Assembly (NCBI GenBank): GCA_027924585.1
Contig: BSBM01000007.1
Location: 7,813,501 to 7,877,500, forward strand
DNA: 64,000 nt
Direction of reading: 5' to 3'
From: Larix kaempferi
Taxonomy: Eukaryota > Streptophyta > Pinopsida > Pinales > Pinaceae
In this document: positions 1-12,579 of the stretch, in pieces
Numbering within the stretch: the first letter of the stretch is position 1
How the letters are laid out: each line of letters begins with the position of its first letter
The notes under the pieces: model-generated
Databases searched by the model: none
What the model was told of the DNA's origin: nothing
The model's input: only the letters and a program-made list of their open reading frames with translations
Made by a program: the position numbers and the translations under genes

Positions 1-152
1 TTTTCTGGGCCCTCATCATCCCAGACTTGCTTCTGAGAGTATTAGCCTTGTTTTCCTTGTTTGATCACTTAGGAAATTTTTAGTGGTATGTTGTTTGCTC
101 CCTAGTCGTTTAGTGGCCACTAGGTTTTATACTTAGTTTTCTTTTTAGATAG

Positions 153-1500
153 CTATGGAGGACCAACCTCTTCATAGGTCTCCGAGGTTGAAAAACCTTC
201 CCCCACTCATTATGGAGCCTCCACAGCCATCATGATGTTGGAGGACGGATTCCCATGGTTCATACGAGCTTATGGGCAAAACAGGGTTACCTGGAGAACC
301 ACAACCCATAATTCAAGATCAGCAGGTCTTTGATATTGTTGAGGTTAAGGATTTAACTTCTCTAGAGTTTAGCACTCCTCTCAACCCTCCCCTAACTAGA
401 CCAAACGATTTGTTACTCATAACGAAAGTTCAAAGGCAAGACTAGGGAGGATCCCGATGATCACATGACTACTTTTCATCTTTGGTGCTCTTCTAATTCG
501 TTGAATGATGATTCCATCATATTGAGTCTCTTTCAGAGAACCTTGACTAGTGGTGCAGCTAAATGGTACATTGAACTGCCTGCAGCCGCTTATGGCACCT
601 TTTGGGATCTAGCTACTATTTTTCTGAACCACTTCCAACTTCCTGTCAGGTATGATGCCAGTATAGATCTTCTGTCAACCTTTCGATAGAACAAAGCCAC
701 TCACTTATCTGACCATATTCAGGAGAGGCGAAGGAGGAAGAGGCTCATTAAAGCAGACATCCCACCAGAATTCTTATTAGAGTGGTATCTTAAATCACTC
801 CTTCCTTACATTTCTAAGGAAGTGGCAACTTCTGGGGTGTCCTCCTAAGAGGAAGCTATCCTTAAAACCCAGCAGCTTGATCTAGTATATGCTCAGTCTG
901 GGCTCTTATATGAGATTATTCCCAACGCACAGAGATCTAACACAAATCTAGGTAAACCTAAGCTTGGACCACATGCTGATGGCATAGTGGCTTTTGTAGA
1001 TTCTGCAGTGTTGGATGCTTTAACTAAGCAGGTTCAAGCCTTGTCTGTCAAACAGTTTGTTATAGAAGCAACTTCAGTTGCATCCTTCCCTTCGAAAACG
1101 GAATCTATACAACAAGTGTAGATGAATCAAAAGGGCCCTCGGCAGCCCAACAACAAAAATAAGGGCAAGAAAGAGGAGGGAAACCACCAAAATCCCAAAA
1201 ATACTGAAATGTCGAGCAGGGAAAAAGGGAGAAAAAGAAAGTGAAGTTTCTTTGCAAACTATGCAAAGAGGATCACCATACCCATCAATGCCTTCTAATG
1301 GAAGAAGCCCCGAAGCTGCTTCATGAAAAGAAACTAGCTGTCTTAAAAGACTCATTTCCTCAGGGGCAAGGTTCAGCTTCTAGAAACTCTAGTGCTGGGG
1401 GCACTCATCATGCCTCATCTGCTAATAAATCATTTATTAATATGGTTAATTCGGACACTCTTTTACAAACTCGAGCTAGAAACTATACCCCGGATCCATA
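153..1500 (+). pseudogene. Gag polyprotein remnant (Tat-like gypsy)
   Basis: A start at 153 (MEDQPLHRSPRL) is followed quickly by a stop. Gag-like sequence then runs with further stops, the longest clean piece being 465-689 (...SGAAKWYIELP...TFWDLATIFLNHF), which fits the capsid-like retrotransposon gag pattern of a W-containing helix followed by F..L...F. A zinc-knuckle-like motif CKLCKEDHHTHQC lies near 1,250-1,290, with slightly irregular spacing for CCHC. Intact Gag would coat the RNA in virus-like particles in the cytoplasm. Basic Lys/Arg-rich stretches before the knuckle (about 1,130-1,240) are typical nucleocapsid sequence. At least three in-frame stops and frame changes show it is not functional. 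Confidence 0.7.
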
Positions 1501-1594
1501 GCAGAAGGATGTTCCCGAGTCATCTACCCCTATCCAAATTGAGATACTGGTGGATTTGTTGTTGAAGATCCCGAAAGGTGTCTTCAAATGAGCT

Positions 1595-2257
1595 GTGCAC
1601 AACAACAACGCGCGGGCTGCCCCCAACTATAATGTTGTGGAGGATTTATCCCAAACCCCCTGTGCCATGTCCACTTTAGAAGTACTGCAGAGTTGTCCAT
1701 TGCAACACAGTGCACTTCTTGTAGTGATTGGGAGCATAGAATCATCCAATATGCTTGCCCATTTTGATATGAGTAATATCAATTTCTGGTTGTTGTACCA
1801 CGTCACTCTCAAAATACAGGTAGTCCATGGTCCCAAGACCATTGGACGAGCTATTGTAGATGAGTGCACGTCTACGTGCATAATGTCCATTTCTTGCTGG
1901 AAGGATTTGGGAGAACCCAAGTTAGCCCCCTCGAACATGGTACTTACCGCCTTTGACGGAAGATCTTTCCATCCATGTGGAGTCTTACCATCATTTGACG
2001 TTGAACTTGCGGGCAAACTAGTATCTGTAGAGGTTGAAGTTCTGGAAGCTCCACTTGACTATAAATTGTTGGTAGGTAGGAGCTGGACATATACAATGCA
2101 AGCAGTGACATCATCCGTTTTCCTAGTTATAATGTTCCCTCATGAAGGAAAGATCGTCATAGTCGACCAACTTTCATTTTCTCGAAAAAAAAACAGGCTT
2201 CGTCGGATTCAACAATTCCGATGGTTGATCAGTCTCACCCAGCGAGTGAGAGTTTAG
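1595..2257 (+). pseudogene. Retropepsin (aspartic protease) domain of the Tat-like gypsy pol
   Basis: This is a 220-codon open stretch. The segment IGRAIVDECTSTCIMS (catalytic region about 1,856-1,885) followed by SCWKDLG, AFDGRSF and APLDYKLLVGRSWTY matches the protease region of plant Tat elements. The usual D-S/T-G or D-G/E-A-S catalytic turn here reads D-E-C-T-S, so activity is doubtful. The enzyme would process Gag-Pol by dimerising. It lies between the gag remnant and the RT linker in the expected order. It is the longest undamaged part of this old element, but the flanking stops at 1,592 and 2,258 break continuity with gag and RT. Confidence 0.75.
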
Positions 2258-2375
2258 CAGAAGGGATCTATGGGTCATTAATGGGCACATTTGGCCTACC
2301 TGCTCCTGTTCATTTTATTTGTTATGAGTGTTTTTCTTTGTCTGAGGTTTTCACGGTCAGTCCAACGACAGATCC

Positions 2376-3390
2376 ATGGATTCTCCCCACCGAATAAGAA
2401 CTAGTTGTGCCCTTATCTATTGCAGAGGTGGCCTACTTAGATTCACATGGTCAGTGGACTCTATCCACTCTTTTGATTGTCTAGACACTGTTTTTTGCTC
2501 CGATGAGGCCATTTTGGAAGCAATGATTGGCCTGGACCATCCTTGGGAACACATGCACCACATGTCTTATTTGCTTCCTGATCTGGGCATGATTGATAGA
2601 GGTGAGCTTTCTATGGGACCCGGTGGAAATGTTTATTTGTTTGGTATCCCTTCTACTTCAAAAGTTGTTTATGCCGAAGGGAATATGACAAATATATCGA
2701 GAACTATTCTGATCAACATTGCCATCAAACCTGGAGTCGTGGAAAATCTTTTCATTGGTGTAGACTGTTCTCCTGAAGAGATCATTTTGTATACCAATCT
2801 CTTTAAATAATTCTATGATGTTTTTTCCTGGTCATACGAGGAGATTCTAGGCATCGACCCTGCCATTGTTTAGCACATCATCACAACTTACCCCAACGCT
2901 AAACCCGTGAGATAGAAGCTCTGTCCAGTTAACCCTCGAAAAGCAACTGCCATCAAGGTGGAAGTAGAGAAATTGCTCAAAGATGGATTGATCTATCCGA
3001 TAGCAATGACGGAATCAGTTTCAAATCCTGTTTCGGTAGACAAAAAGAAAGGAACCATTAGATTCTTCATTTACTTCCGGGACCTAAATAAAGCTTGTCC
3101 GAAAGACAATTACCCCACACCATTCATAGATCAGATCATCGATGCGTGTGCGGGCCATGAAATGTTTTCTTTCATGGATGGTTTTTCAAGATATAATCAG
3201 ATACAAATGAAATTTGAAGACCAGCACAAGACACCTTTCATTTGTCCTTCGGGGACCTTTTCCTATTGGAAGATTCCATTTGTCCTGAAGAATGCTAGAG
3301 CTACCTTTCAGTGGGCAATGAACTTTGCTTTTCATGATATCAAGCATGTGGTCGAACCTTACCTGGATGATCTCCCAGCGCGATCTTGAA
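2376..3390 (+). pseudogene. Protease-RT linker and reverse transcriptase domain (Tat-like gypsy)
   Basis: The linker (2,376-2,810) contains DHPWEHMHHMSYLLPDLG, a conserved block just before RT in Tat elements. RT follows from about 2,820: KLLKDGLIYPIA, then RDLNKACPKDNYPTPFIDQI, the motif A region MFSFMDGFSRYNQI, FVLKNARATFQWAMN and the catalytic box PYLDD at about 3,358-3,372. Plant gypsy RTs usually read Y-x-D-D here, so the acidic pair is kept. The enzyme copied element RNA into cDNA using a tRNA primer. Stops at about 2,870 and 2,912, plus one just after YLDD (3,387), interrupt it. Confidence 0.85.
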
Positions 3391-3455
3391 AGAGACAGGA
3401 GCATCCTAACCACCTAAGACTTGTATTTGAATGATGCAGATACTACAAGATTCAA

Positions 3456-4271
3456 TTGAATCCGAATAAATGTGTTTTCTGCGTCGAGTCTAGACGATTA
3501 TTGGGTTTCATAGTATCCAGTAGTAGCATAATGGTTGATCCATTGAAAGTTGAGGCGATTATAAATCTGCATCCTCCTCGAACCCTGAGACAACTTCAAA
3601 GTCTGCAGGGCATGTCCAACTTCTTGAGATGCTTTATCATTAACTATGCCAAAATTACAAAAGATTTCATGAGATTGCTTAAACAAGACACCTACTTTCT
3701 GTGGGATGAGGCTGCTAAAGCATCATTTGAGGCCTTGAAAAAGGAATTACTATCAGCCCCCTTGTTAATCCTTTCAGACTATACGAAGGATTTCCTCCTA
3801 TATCTGGCTGCATCAGTATACACAATCAGCATAGTACTTGCTCAGGAGGATGACAAGCTCCAAGAGCATGTCATTTATTATCTGTCGTGCGCCTTGATAG
3901 CTCCTGAGATTAAGTATTCCTACGTGGAGAAGTTGGCATTAGTTGTTGTCCATGTTGTTCAGAGGCTACGTTAGTACATCTTATTGCAAACTACCACTAT
4001 GATTGCGGAATTCAATCATTTTCAATATGTTCTCACTCGACATATCATCGGTGGGAAATTCAATAAATGGATTGTAATCCTGCAAGAATTTGACTTGCTT
4101 TTGCATTCCACTAAGTCAAAGAGATCACTAGTTTTCGCCGAACTGATTTCTGAATTTCCTAGTGACATAGTACACGTTGAGAAAGACTCATCATTCCTGG
4201 ATGAACATATCTTTCTCATAGCATCCTCTAACCCATGGTATGGGGTATCCTGGTATATCTCTAGACTTTGA
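3456..4271 (+). pseudogene. RT thumb and first (gypsy-type) RNase H domain
   Basis: The thumb and connection region reads NPNKCVFCV...LLGFIVS...ALKKELLSAPLL, continuing directly from the RT fingers/palm at 2,958-3,389. RNase H follows with DYTKDFLLYLAASVYTISIVLAQE, where the first catalytic Asp of the usual LY.AAS pattern is hard to place, and EIKYSYVEKLALVVVH. The family degrades the RNA strand of the RNA:DNA hybrid. Stops at 3,972 and 4,269 split it. The 3,984-4,271 stretch carries the RNase H to integrase linker (YVLTRHIIGGKFNKWIVILQEFDL), another strong Ty3 signature. Confidence 0.8.
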
Positions 4272-5468
4272 GGTGTCCCACCACTTTCTTAGGGATGAAC
4301 GACGCAAACTTAAGAGTCATGTGAAGAACTATCTCATCATTTCTGACACTTTGTACAGACGTGGGATAGATTCCATCTTATGCTATTGTTTAACCTTAGA
4401 GGAAGCTGGAACAATATTGAATCATGATCATAGTGGAGCCTGTGGGGGTCATCTTTCTGGGTTGGAAACAACCCAAAAAATACTGCGTGCTGGTTATTTT
4501 CGGCCCATGATCTTCAAAGATTGTGTGGAAGTTGTGAAATGCTATCAGTGATGTCAGTTTTTCACCAGGAAGATGAGAGCACACCTAGCTCCTCTCCATC
4601 CTATAATCACAGCAGTCCCCTTCACCAAGTGGGGGATTGATTTTATGAATTGTAATCCAGTTTCCGCTGGAGGTCATCATCATATCATTGTTTTCATCGC
4701 TACTTCAATAAGTGGGTCGAGGCAATGCCTACTATTAAGGAAGATGGGGAAATGACTGCTTATTTCATTTTCAACCAGATCATTGCAAGATTTGGTGTAC
4801 CCAAATAGATCGTGACTGATCATGGTCGATGTTTTCAGAACACCATGATGACCGATCTATACACCATGTTAGGTTTTTGGCAGGAACATTCATCTTCATT
4901 TTATCCACAAGTGAATGGTTAGGTCGAAGCGGTTAATAAAACTTTGAAAACAATTTTACAAAGTACGGTTAATGGCAGTAGAACTAATTGGCACATCATG
5001 TTGTACCCTGCTCTTTGGGCCTACCGAGCCAATGTGAATACTGCTACTAGGTTATCTCCCTTTCAACTTGTTCATGGGATAGAAGCAGTCATTCTGGTTG
5101 AGTGGGAGATTCCTTCATTGAATTTGGCTATCCAACTACTACCTGACACTTCAGTCTTGGAAGAACGTTTGTTGCAGTTAGAATATCTTGATGAGAAGCA
5201 CTGCGATGCGCTCATAGCAAATGAAACACATAAGAATCAAGTCAAGGGATAATATGATAAGTTTGTAAAATCTAGGGTTTTTTTCGAAGGAGACCTTATT
5301 CTACTCTATGACCAGGACAAGGAACCTTTAGGAGCTGGCAAGTTTAAGTCCATGTGGCTTGGTCTCTTCATAATTTCTAAGGTTCTGAAGAAGGGTGCAT
5401 ACGAGTTAACAAATTATGAAGGTAATAAGTTGCCAGAGCCTAGAAATGGGCTCTACTTGAAGAAGTAA
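4264..5468 (+). pseudogene. Integrase domain remnant (Tat-like gypsy)
   Basis: The N-terminal HHCC zinc-binding region is seen as NHDHSGACGGHLSGLETTQKIL (H..H) and CYQ-stop-CQ. The catalytic core starts with PFTKWGIDFMNCNP (first Asp) near 4,620-4,650. It then runs through frameshifts past a VTDHG-like segment near 4,813 (second Asp) to VNKTLKTILQ (4,935). The C-terminal part (WHIMLYPALWAYRANVNTATRLSPFQLVHG at about 4,990-5,085) ends with LGAGKFKSMWLG...GLYLKK at 5,468. The enzyme would have joined cDNA ends to chromosomal DNA. At least five stops or frame changes are present. Confidence 0.8.
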
Positions 5469-5577
5469 TACGCTTACGCATCTTTTCTTTTTCATGTATT
5501 ATAGTTGTACATTTTGTAGAGTTATCTTTGTTTATGGTTTTCGTTACGTCTTATGCATCTTTTTCTTTGTGTTTCAG

Positions 5578-5631
5578 ATGTGGACTAAACACTTTATAGG
5601 GTTTGTTGACGATGCTAGCCGCCACACCCAT
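5578..5631 (+). pseudogene. Additional RNase H (aRNH), N-terminal piece
   Basis: ATG at 5,578 starts an open frame MWTKHFIGFVDDASR that continues in the same frame after the nested element (resumes at 16,338, after the duplicated CCCAT). The acidic FVDDAS segment is the expected first catalytic strand of an archaeal-type RNase H. A pyrimidine-rich run ending in TTTCAG sits immediately before the ATG (5,560-5,577) and resembles a splice acceptor. The piece lies downstream of integrase, not between RNase H and integrase. Confidence 0.65.
5627..5631. repeat. Target-site duplication CCCAT, left copy
   Basis: CCCAT immediately precedes the LTR start TGTGATATCC at 5,632 and recurs at 16,333-16,337 right after the second LTR. 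This 5-bp duplication proves insertion into the aRNH reading frame. Confidence 0.93.
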
Positions 5632-8600
5632 TGTGATATCCCTCCTTTATGACCTATTATGGTAAAAATGAAAACATTGTTGTACACTTGGTTACTAGTC
5701 AGGAGCTCAAGGCCAAGGCTCCACCTGTGGACCTCGAAAGTATTGTTACATTATTTCCTAAGTTGTAAATGTCATCTTGAGCTAGGTTAATCCTAAGCGA
5801 AGTAACTACACATTGCAAGCTTGTAGGAAATCCTCAAGACCTAATCACTAGTGTAAAGATGGTTCTTACTAAATAAATCCTGCATGAGGTTAAGCAACTA
5901 CCCTAAGTAACTACTTTCGTTACTTAAGAGAAATAGGATTATCATAATGATCATGGTCATCTTTAAATCTTGGCATCAAGTGCCAAGGAGTTCTTTCGGA
6001 GACTTTATTGATAAGCGAAATCTTCTTAGAGATTTTTATAATCACCTTATTTAGAAAATAAGATGAGCTATTTTTAACACAAAACACCTATAAAGGATGT
6101 CCAAGAAATTGATTTAGTTTTAAGGGGGGGTCATATCTACATGTATATATATGTAGAGTCAAAGACACATAATTTTATCCATAGGTACATATGACTATTG
6201 TCCCACAAGATCTCTATATGTCAAAGAGACAATAATCCCTAGAGATAAAGTTATTAACCTTAATTTTTGAAATATGTAATAATGTTTATATTTATATACA
6301 TATTAAAGTGTAAGGGGACATGTTACTTGGTGAAGAGGGACGTATTTACATATGCTAATACTTTCATAGAAAGTATTCATTTTACCAACGATTAAAGTTT
6401 TAGTTAATTATTTATAAAAAGTAGGTTATACCTATTTTAAACAAAGCTATAAATTAAACCCTTAATCTCTAATATTATAGTTAGAGTATACTGGTTTTCT
6501 TTATTATTATGTATGCCTACCACTACGAATGGATTAGGTTCTCTTCCTACTTTTCAGTACCATGTTATGATAACAATCACTGTAAGAAGTAGTTCGCCGA
6601 TGATGACAGAGGGGACATCATCGCTCGATTGGTGGGATGCATTTAATCCCTACCATTACCCGTGTCATCTTGTTGCTGGGATCAGTTGTAGCATTCAAGA
6701 GCCTTATGAGAATTGTTCACGGGGAAGTGACACGTCAATTATAATGGTAAAACAAACTGCCACCTCGGAGCTTTGGGATGAACGATGTGAGTTAAGGGAG
6801 GAACCCCGAAGGTAGTATTAAGGGGGGAGATGTAAACAAAGAGGACACACGATCTCTGGGGATGGAATTACCCGATAGACGTGATGCTGGATTTCATCCT
6901 CCGGGTAGGCAACCTGCTGATAAAACCCTGTAGATATAGGATTGATAGGGGATTCTACTCGGGATCGATACTCCGCCCTGACGATTCCATACCCTGAACC
7001 GATCAATATCCAACTAGTTAATTTCTGAGTGTAGCGAGCGGAGAAAAAAGGGGAATTTTCTTTTTAGTTTTGACAACCCGTCGGCTAAATCAAGAAGGGT
7101 CTTTGTGTTGTAGGAGGGGATTTTTCTCTGCATTGTTTTGAGAGAATTCGAAATTTAAGCTCTATGTAACTGCATAAAGGAGAGGGCCTCCATCGACTTT
7201 AGGATGGATCGCGCTCTTTGAATGTTGTCATCGCTCGGAAGGATCTCGGCCGAGGATCGACACACACAGGTATATTTTTTGGTTGTTGCTTTATGAAGGG
7301 AAACCTCTATTGAAAATTCGACCCAAACACATAGGGGTGCTTTTTATTTATTTAATTGCACATTGTGATCATAAAACTCTGATGGACGATCTCTATGGAG
7401 AATCGACCCATGCCCAAACCATTATTAATGGCATACTGTGGATCTATGTGCGTTTGATGTTGCCAGTAGCTTATTTCTGTATAGATATATGTTTCAACAC
7501 TGCGATTGTTTGTTGTAGTCTCTGTCTTAGTGTATGTACCACGAAACCCGATAGATACCTATGAGATCTGTCTTCTTGTAGGGTTTCCAACATTTTTACG
7601 TTTCTTTGCTATGCAAAAAGAAATGGAGGCGGATTTCTCCCCAAAATGAAGTCTGATCTCCTTTGAATGATTTTAGAGATATAAGAATTTTTATAGTTTT
7701 TACATAAACTGTTGTCTGTGAAGAAACGTAGTTCATTAAATTCCCAGCGCAATCTTCAAGATCCTCTGTTATCGAATCCCTGTATGTTGAAAGTGAAGAG
7801 CGTATTTTCTGAAGGATCTCTAGATGTTGAAAGGAAATGTTTAAACTCTCTGTATTGTCATTGTGCCAACTAAAATCCCAAGTATTTTCCCTCTGTGTAA
7901 TGATTCTATATTCTGGCTCCTGTCTGTGTGAAACAGTTACGCCATTTTGTTTGATTGCATAGTTAGCGGTTCCACTCAGCTTATGCTATGCGATCTCTGC
8001 ATTTACTTAAAAATGCGATCTCTGGTTATATGCCATAGGGATCAGCAAGTGTTACACATTCTAACTTCTGTTGGATACACATCGGAGAGGGTTGTTCCTT
8101 ACTCGACTAGGGCTGTATCTTTTTCTCTCTTGTGAATGGTAGATTTATGCTAGTGCTCTGTATGAACCAATCCCTGTACTCTTATGTTGCTAAGATTTAT
8201 TTTAGGGACAGGACATATCTATTCAGTAGAGATGATCAACGTAGAGGCAATCTCATTAATTGAGGTTACATTCCGGTTTTAAATCTGGGAATTAATTGCA
8301 TGATGTTGGAATTGCAAGTAAATAGGGTATCGCCAACGCAGCCAAATCTCTTTAATTAACGTTATGTTCCAGTTTATGCGGTGATTAGTTACACTAAGTT
8401 GTCACTACAAGTAAAGAATACATCACCAACGCAGCCGATCTCATTTACATTAGATTTGATCAATGATTGGCATTTAGCAAAGTATTTCCAGATGCGCAAT
8501 GCTGCGTTTAGAAATAGAAATCTGTGCTTTTCTACTGTTGTATCACGAAGAACTCTGCATCTTTTCGACATAGTTTAATTCTGTATAATGAAGGATTACC

Positions 8601-9383
8601 TACATAACATATTTTTATCTTCAGTTAGATGATAACGGTTTTGAGGATAGCATTTTTCCTCCTTGTTGGATCGGGATGTATCTCTTTTGCTTCATGATTT
8701 TTATTTGATTAGAGTTTACTTCAGCAGATCCTCGGTGAAATGTTGTGAAGTATAGTTTCCAGTTCTATTATTGTTATCTATTGTGAAATCGCAGTTACTC
8801 GTTGTTGAAGGCTGTTTTCTTTTATCACATCAGGAAGAAAAAGCCAGCATTGTACATATAGAGAAATTCCTCTAAATTATGCAAGTTAGGTTCATCGCCG
8901 AATACTGTGGAAAAACTCTCACAATGTAAGAGAGCAATAGCAACAGGGAGTTGCAGATTGTAACCCTCACTATTCGGAATGAATAATACATAATGTGGCA
9001 TATTCTCTTTGTGGACGTAGCCCGGATAGCGGGTGAACCACGGTTATATCTGGTCTCGTTCATATGTATGAGTTTAATGGTGATGTTGTTATGTATATGG
9101 TTATTTGTGTCAAATGAAATTCTTGGTAATTGATCATGGTTGCTATTTAAAATATATCATTGTTCGGCCTATGCTGGGTAACGTGGGTGTATAACAATCA
9201 TTTTGTATTGTCGTTTTAATTACGGAAGCATGTCGGACTTTTATTCCTCCCACAAGTACATTTCTTTGCAGAGACCAATGACGTTATGGCAATACATTTA
9301 TTTTCGTTAATTATATAATGGAAGAAAGTTTGTTTTTAAATTTTACCAAATTTATTAACTCGTTTCCCTATGGAGATCTCACA
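5632..9383 (+). repeat. 5' LTR of the large LARD-like element (3,752 bp)
   Basis: It is bounded by TGTGATATCC and GAGATCTCACA and matches 12,580-16,332 throughout. It contains a second purine-rich tract (about 6,818-6,834, TTAAGGGGGGAGATG) that looks like an internal polypurine tract followed by TGTAAAC. Short open stretches at 6,513-6,815 and 7,283-7,564 are present in both LTRs, but they give no recognisable domain and are kept only because the LTRs are copies. The length is extreme for plant LTRs. Confidence 0.92.
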
Positions 9384-9385
9384 TA

Positions 9386-9397
9386 TGGTATCAGAGC
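9386..9397 (+). promoter_or_regulatory. Primer-binding site (initiator-Met tRNA type)
   Basis: TGGTATCAGAGC, complementary to the 3' end of plant initiator-Met tRNA, starts 2 nt after the 5' LTR. It would prime minus-strand DNA synthesis. Confidence 0.92.
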
Positions 9398-12300
9398 ATT
9401 AGGTTACAACACTAGGGCCTAATGAGCTCAACATGCGATAAGTAAGTATGAAGGTTGTTAATTTGACTAATCAATTATTTGTGTTTCATTTTGGATGCAT
9501 GGATTGTACTGGAGGAGGGGAAAATGAATCTCCAAGCTCGACTTCAAGTTTCTTCTGCCAGAGCACAGGTTGCAAACACTTGGGCTTATTGAGCTCAATT
9601 GGAGAAGAACAAATACAAGTTTGTCGGACTAGAAAAGGAGCTGCATTCTATAATCCAAGAATAAAATGTTCACTTCCAAAGAATCGTCAAGAGGTAAGCG
9701 ACAAAACTTCTTGAAATTACAAGTAAGTACGTACGAGTTTACTGAAAAGTTATAATTAGAGTATCTATTTGTGAACATTACATAAGTTCATTTGAATGAT
9801 CTCCTATGGATAACACTAGACGATGAATATCTCCTCACCCTTTACAATTAGTTTCATTGAATGACAAGAAAGTACTCTTTTAATTAGTTAGATTATTGGA
9901 GTTAAGTCCTTATGAAATGGGTACATGTAAGTAGAGTAAAAGCACGTATTGGAAGTTATCCTAGCTATTTCACGGTGGAGTTTATAGGCTAAGGAAGTCT
10001 CCTAATTTGGTTGACCTTAGATAACTAAGTAAACTTGATTGACCAATAGTCTAGATTTCCAAATATGAAATTTAGATGGGAAATGTAAGCAACTTAGATC
10101 TGTTAAAAGATCCATTAAGTTCAGATCAAAAGTAAGTCTTTATGTTAAAAGGTCCATTAAAGATTTGATAGTTTGGGTCAGTCTTGGGGTTTGATCTATG
10201 TAAGAAACGATCAAGTTCCGTTTACATATGAGTTACCTTAAATAAGAAAGTTTATAAATTTATAATGAGGTTGACCTTAGTAGTAAAATCTGTAAAGGTG
10301 CATGCTGCAGGAGGAGTCATTGTGAATTTAATATTTCTAGTTATGAGGGAAGCATAATTATGTGATGTTAAGTTGTTGTTTTATTCCATAAGAAGTATAG
10401 TTTGGCTAGACTAGGATGTCTGGTTTCTTTTAAACAAAGAAATTAACTTTAATGGGTGTGAAGTTTTCTATGACTAGGAAATTGTGAGATTACAAAGGAG
10501 AAAAATGGTTAATAGTCTCCTTGCTAATCAATTTCATTCTAGTATGTAATTGTATAGGATAAGTAATTATAATACGATTTTTGTGACATTGAAGCATGAT
10601 CGTACCCTTACATATAAGTGCAACAAAAGGAAAATGGTTATAATTACATATACATGTGAATATTAATCAGTTAATATGAGAATTCATGAGTACCTTTTAT
10701 ATATACCTCTTATTTCAGTAATTTCTACTAAGATAGATGTGGGAAACAATGAGTAATAGTGATACTTTTATTTGCTCAATATTTATGATGACTTACTATC
10801 CATGTACAACTATATGTTTTCTCAAATTGATTATTTTGTTAAGGGATAGATTATTGGAAACCTAGAACCAACATGAAATAAATATATGTTAGTAGGATGC
10901 TGTAATCTTCTGACGTCCTTATGTTGCCACAAAGAATGACTGTTTTTATTTATTATGTGTTAAGGAAAACATTGATGACATGGAATTTGCAGGGTAGATC
11001 GGAAGCGATCTTTGAGACAGTAATCAAGGTATAAGCTTTTATGAAACAAGTAAAAATGATGTTTGAACATATGTTATATATACGATTGTTCTTATGATTT
11101 AATTACCTTTACACGACTAACACTTTGAATGTTGTGGTCGAGCAAATGTTATTTTCCCACACATCACTGCCTGACACCCATCAATGGGTAAATGTGGGAT
11201 AAATATATCGATTCATGTATAATACTAATACGTGATGATACAAGTAAACTGGAACCTCGGCAGATGAAGGTGAGCTATGCGGTCTCCTTTACAAAGGTAC
11301 ATGGTTATATGTATAAGGTATGTAAGTTTGTTTTAGACAATTGGTTATCTCTATATAATGTTAGGGTATACAAAAGGGTTGTATAACTAAAAATAGGAAA
11401 TGTGTTGAAATCGTGAAAGCTAACATTCAAGGTTAAATGATCATAATGTCCATGGATCATCATAGAAAGAATGTTATACCGTGTTCAAAGCATTATGTAA
11501 TCTTATAAGCTAGTTATGTGTAGTAGGAAATGACATCTTAGATGATTACAGATGGATATTTTATTAAGAAAGATGATTTATGTTTAAGGAAGGGATCTTC
11601 TTACAATATTTGATTTTGTATATAAAGTGATACTAACAAATGGAATTTGGCAGATGGTGAAATTTCTGTGAAGCTTGTGAAGATGCAAGAGCATAAATAT
11701 TATGCATGGTAAAATAAGGGGGGGTGAGGATTTAAGATCCACATCACAACTGTTACAGATTCTTTTAAATTTCGATATATTTTTAATCAGGAAACTTGAA
11801 CCAGATTGGTCGGAGTAATCGTATGGATACAAAATGTAATGTGACGAATTAAATTGATTAAATTGAAAGAAGATTTTTCTAGACTCAAGCAAGGCGGCTT
11901 GGGGAAAATAAATTCCGGGACTCAAGCGAGAAGGCTTGAGGGGAATTGGGTAAAGAGCGTTGTATGGCATTGAAATACTCCCAAAAATCAGGGATTGAAC
12001 AGCCACTAGGATTCTCGGAGAATCGGCTGGCTGTAAGACCTAGGCAAGCTATAAGAAAATGTATATGTGGGAGGCAGGACGCTGCTTAGTATGCATGAAA
12101 GAAATGTTTGCTGTGTGAGCACTAACGTGTTAGGCAAGACATGAAAGAAATGTTTGCTGCGTGAGCACTAAGGTGTTAGGCAAAACATGAATGAAATGTT
12201 TGCTGCGTGAGCACTAAGGTGTTAGGCAAAACATGAGAGAAATGTTTGCTGTGTGAGCACTAAGGTGTTAGTCAAGGCATGAGAGAAAGGATTGTTGTGT

Positions 12301-12562
12301 GAGCACTAAGGTGTTAGGCAAGAATTCCCTAGATCAAGTGAATGATGTTTGTTGAATTTGTCAAACAGTATACAATCATGGAGCGCTATATCTATTCTAA
12401 ATATTGCAAGTGATATGTGCAATAAAGGACTCAGGATTTATGTTTCTGAGTTTGATTATGAAGTTGATGACAAGTTGTTACTAAACATTGTTCTTTTGAA
12501 TTCCAGTTCTGTGGTACAAATGATTGCTCCAAGAGAAGAGTGAACACCGAGGACGGTGTTAT
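9398..12562 (+). other. Non-coding interior of the LARD-like element
   Basis: There are 3.2 kb with no gag, protease, RT or integrase motif in any frame. Near 9,520-9,715 two short overlapping frames include LEKNKYKFVGLEKELHSIIQ, which could be a vestige of a coiled-coil gag-like segment, but this is weak. Much of the rest is A/T-rich with frequent stops. An open stretch on the minus strand at 11,584-12,006 has no recognisable domain. The 3' end holds a 46-bp tandem array listed separately. Confidence 0.8.
12094..12323 (+). repeat. Tandem array, 46-bp unit, five copies
   Basis: Units starting CATGA(A/G)(A/T)GAAATG begin at 12,094, 12,140, 12,186, 12,232 and 12,278, exactly 46 bp apart. They contain GTGAGCACTAAGGTGTTAGGC with a few substitutions. 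The array ends about 240 bp before the polypurine tract, a position where LTR elements often breed tandem repeats. Confidence 0.93.
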
Positions 12563-12579
12563 TTTAAAGGGGATGAGGA
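12563..12579 (+). promoter_or_regulatory. Polypurine tract of the LARD-like element
   Basis: The purine-rich run TTTAAAGGGGATGAGGA ends directly at the 3' LTR start (12,580). It is the expected RNase H-resistant primer for plus-strand synthesis. Confidence 0.85.

Noticed and set aside
6513-6815. Open frame MPTTTNGLGSLPTF present at 6,513 and 13,461
   Set aside because: Conserved only because both LTRs are copies of one sequence; no domain, and it lies in an LTR.
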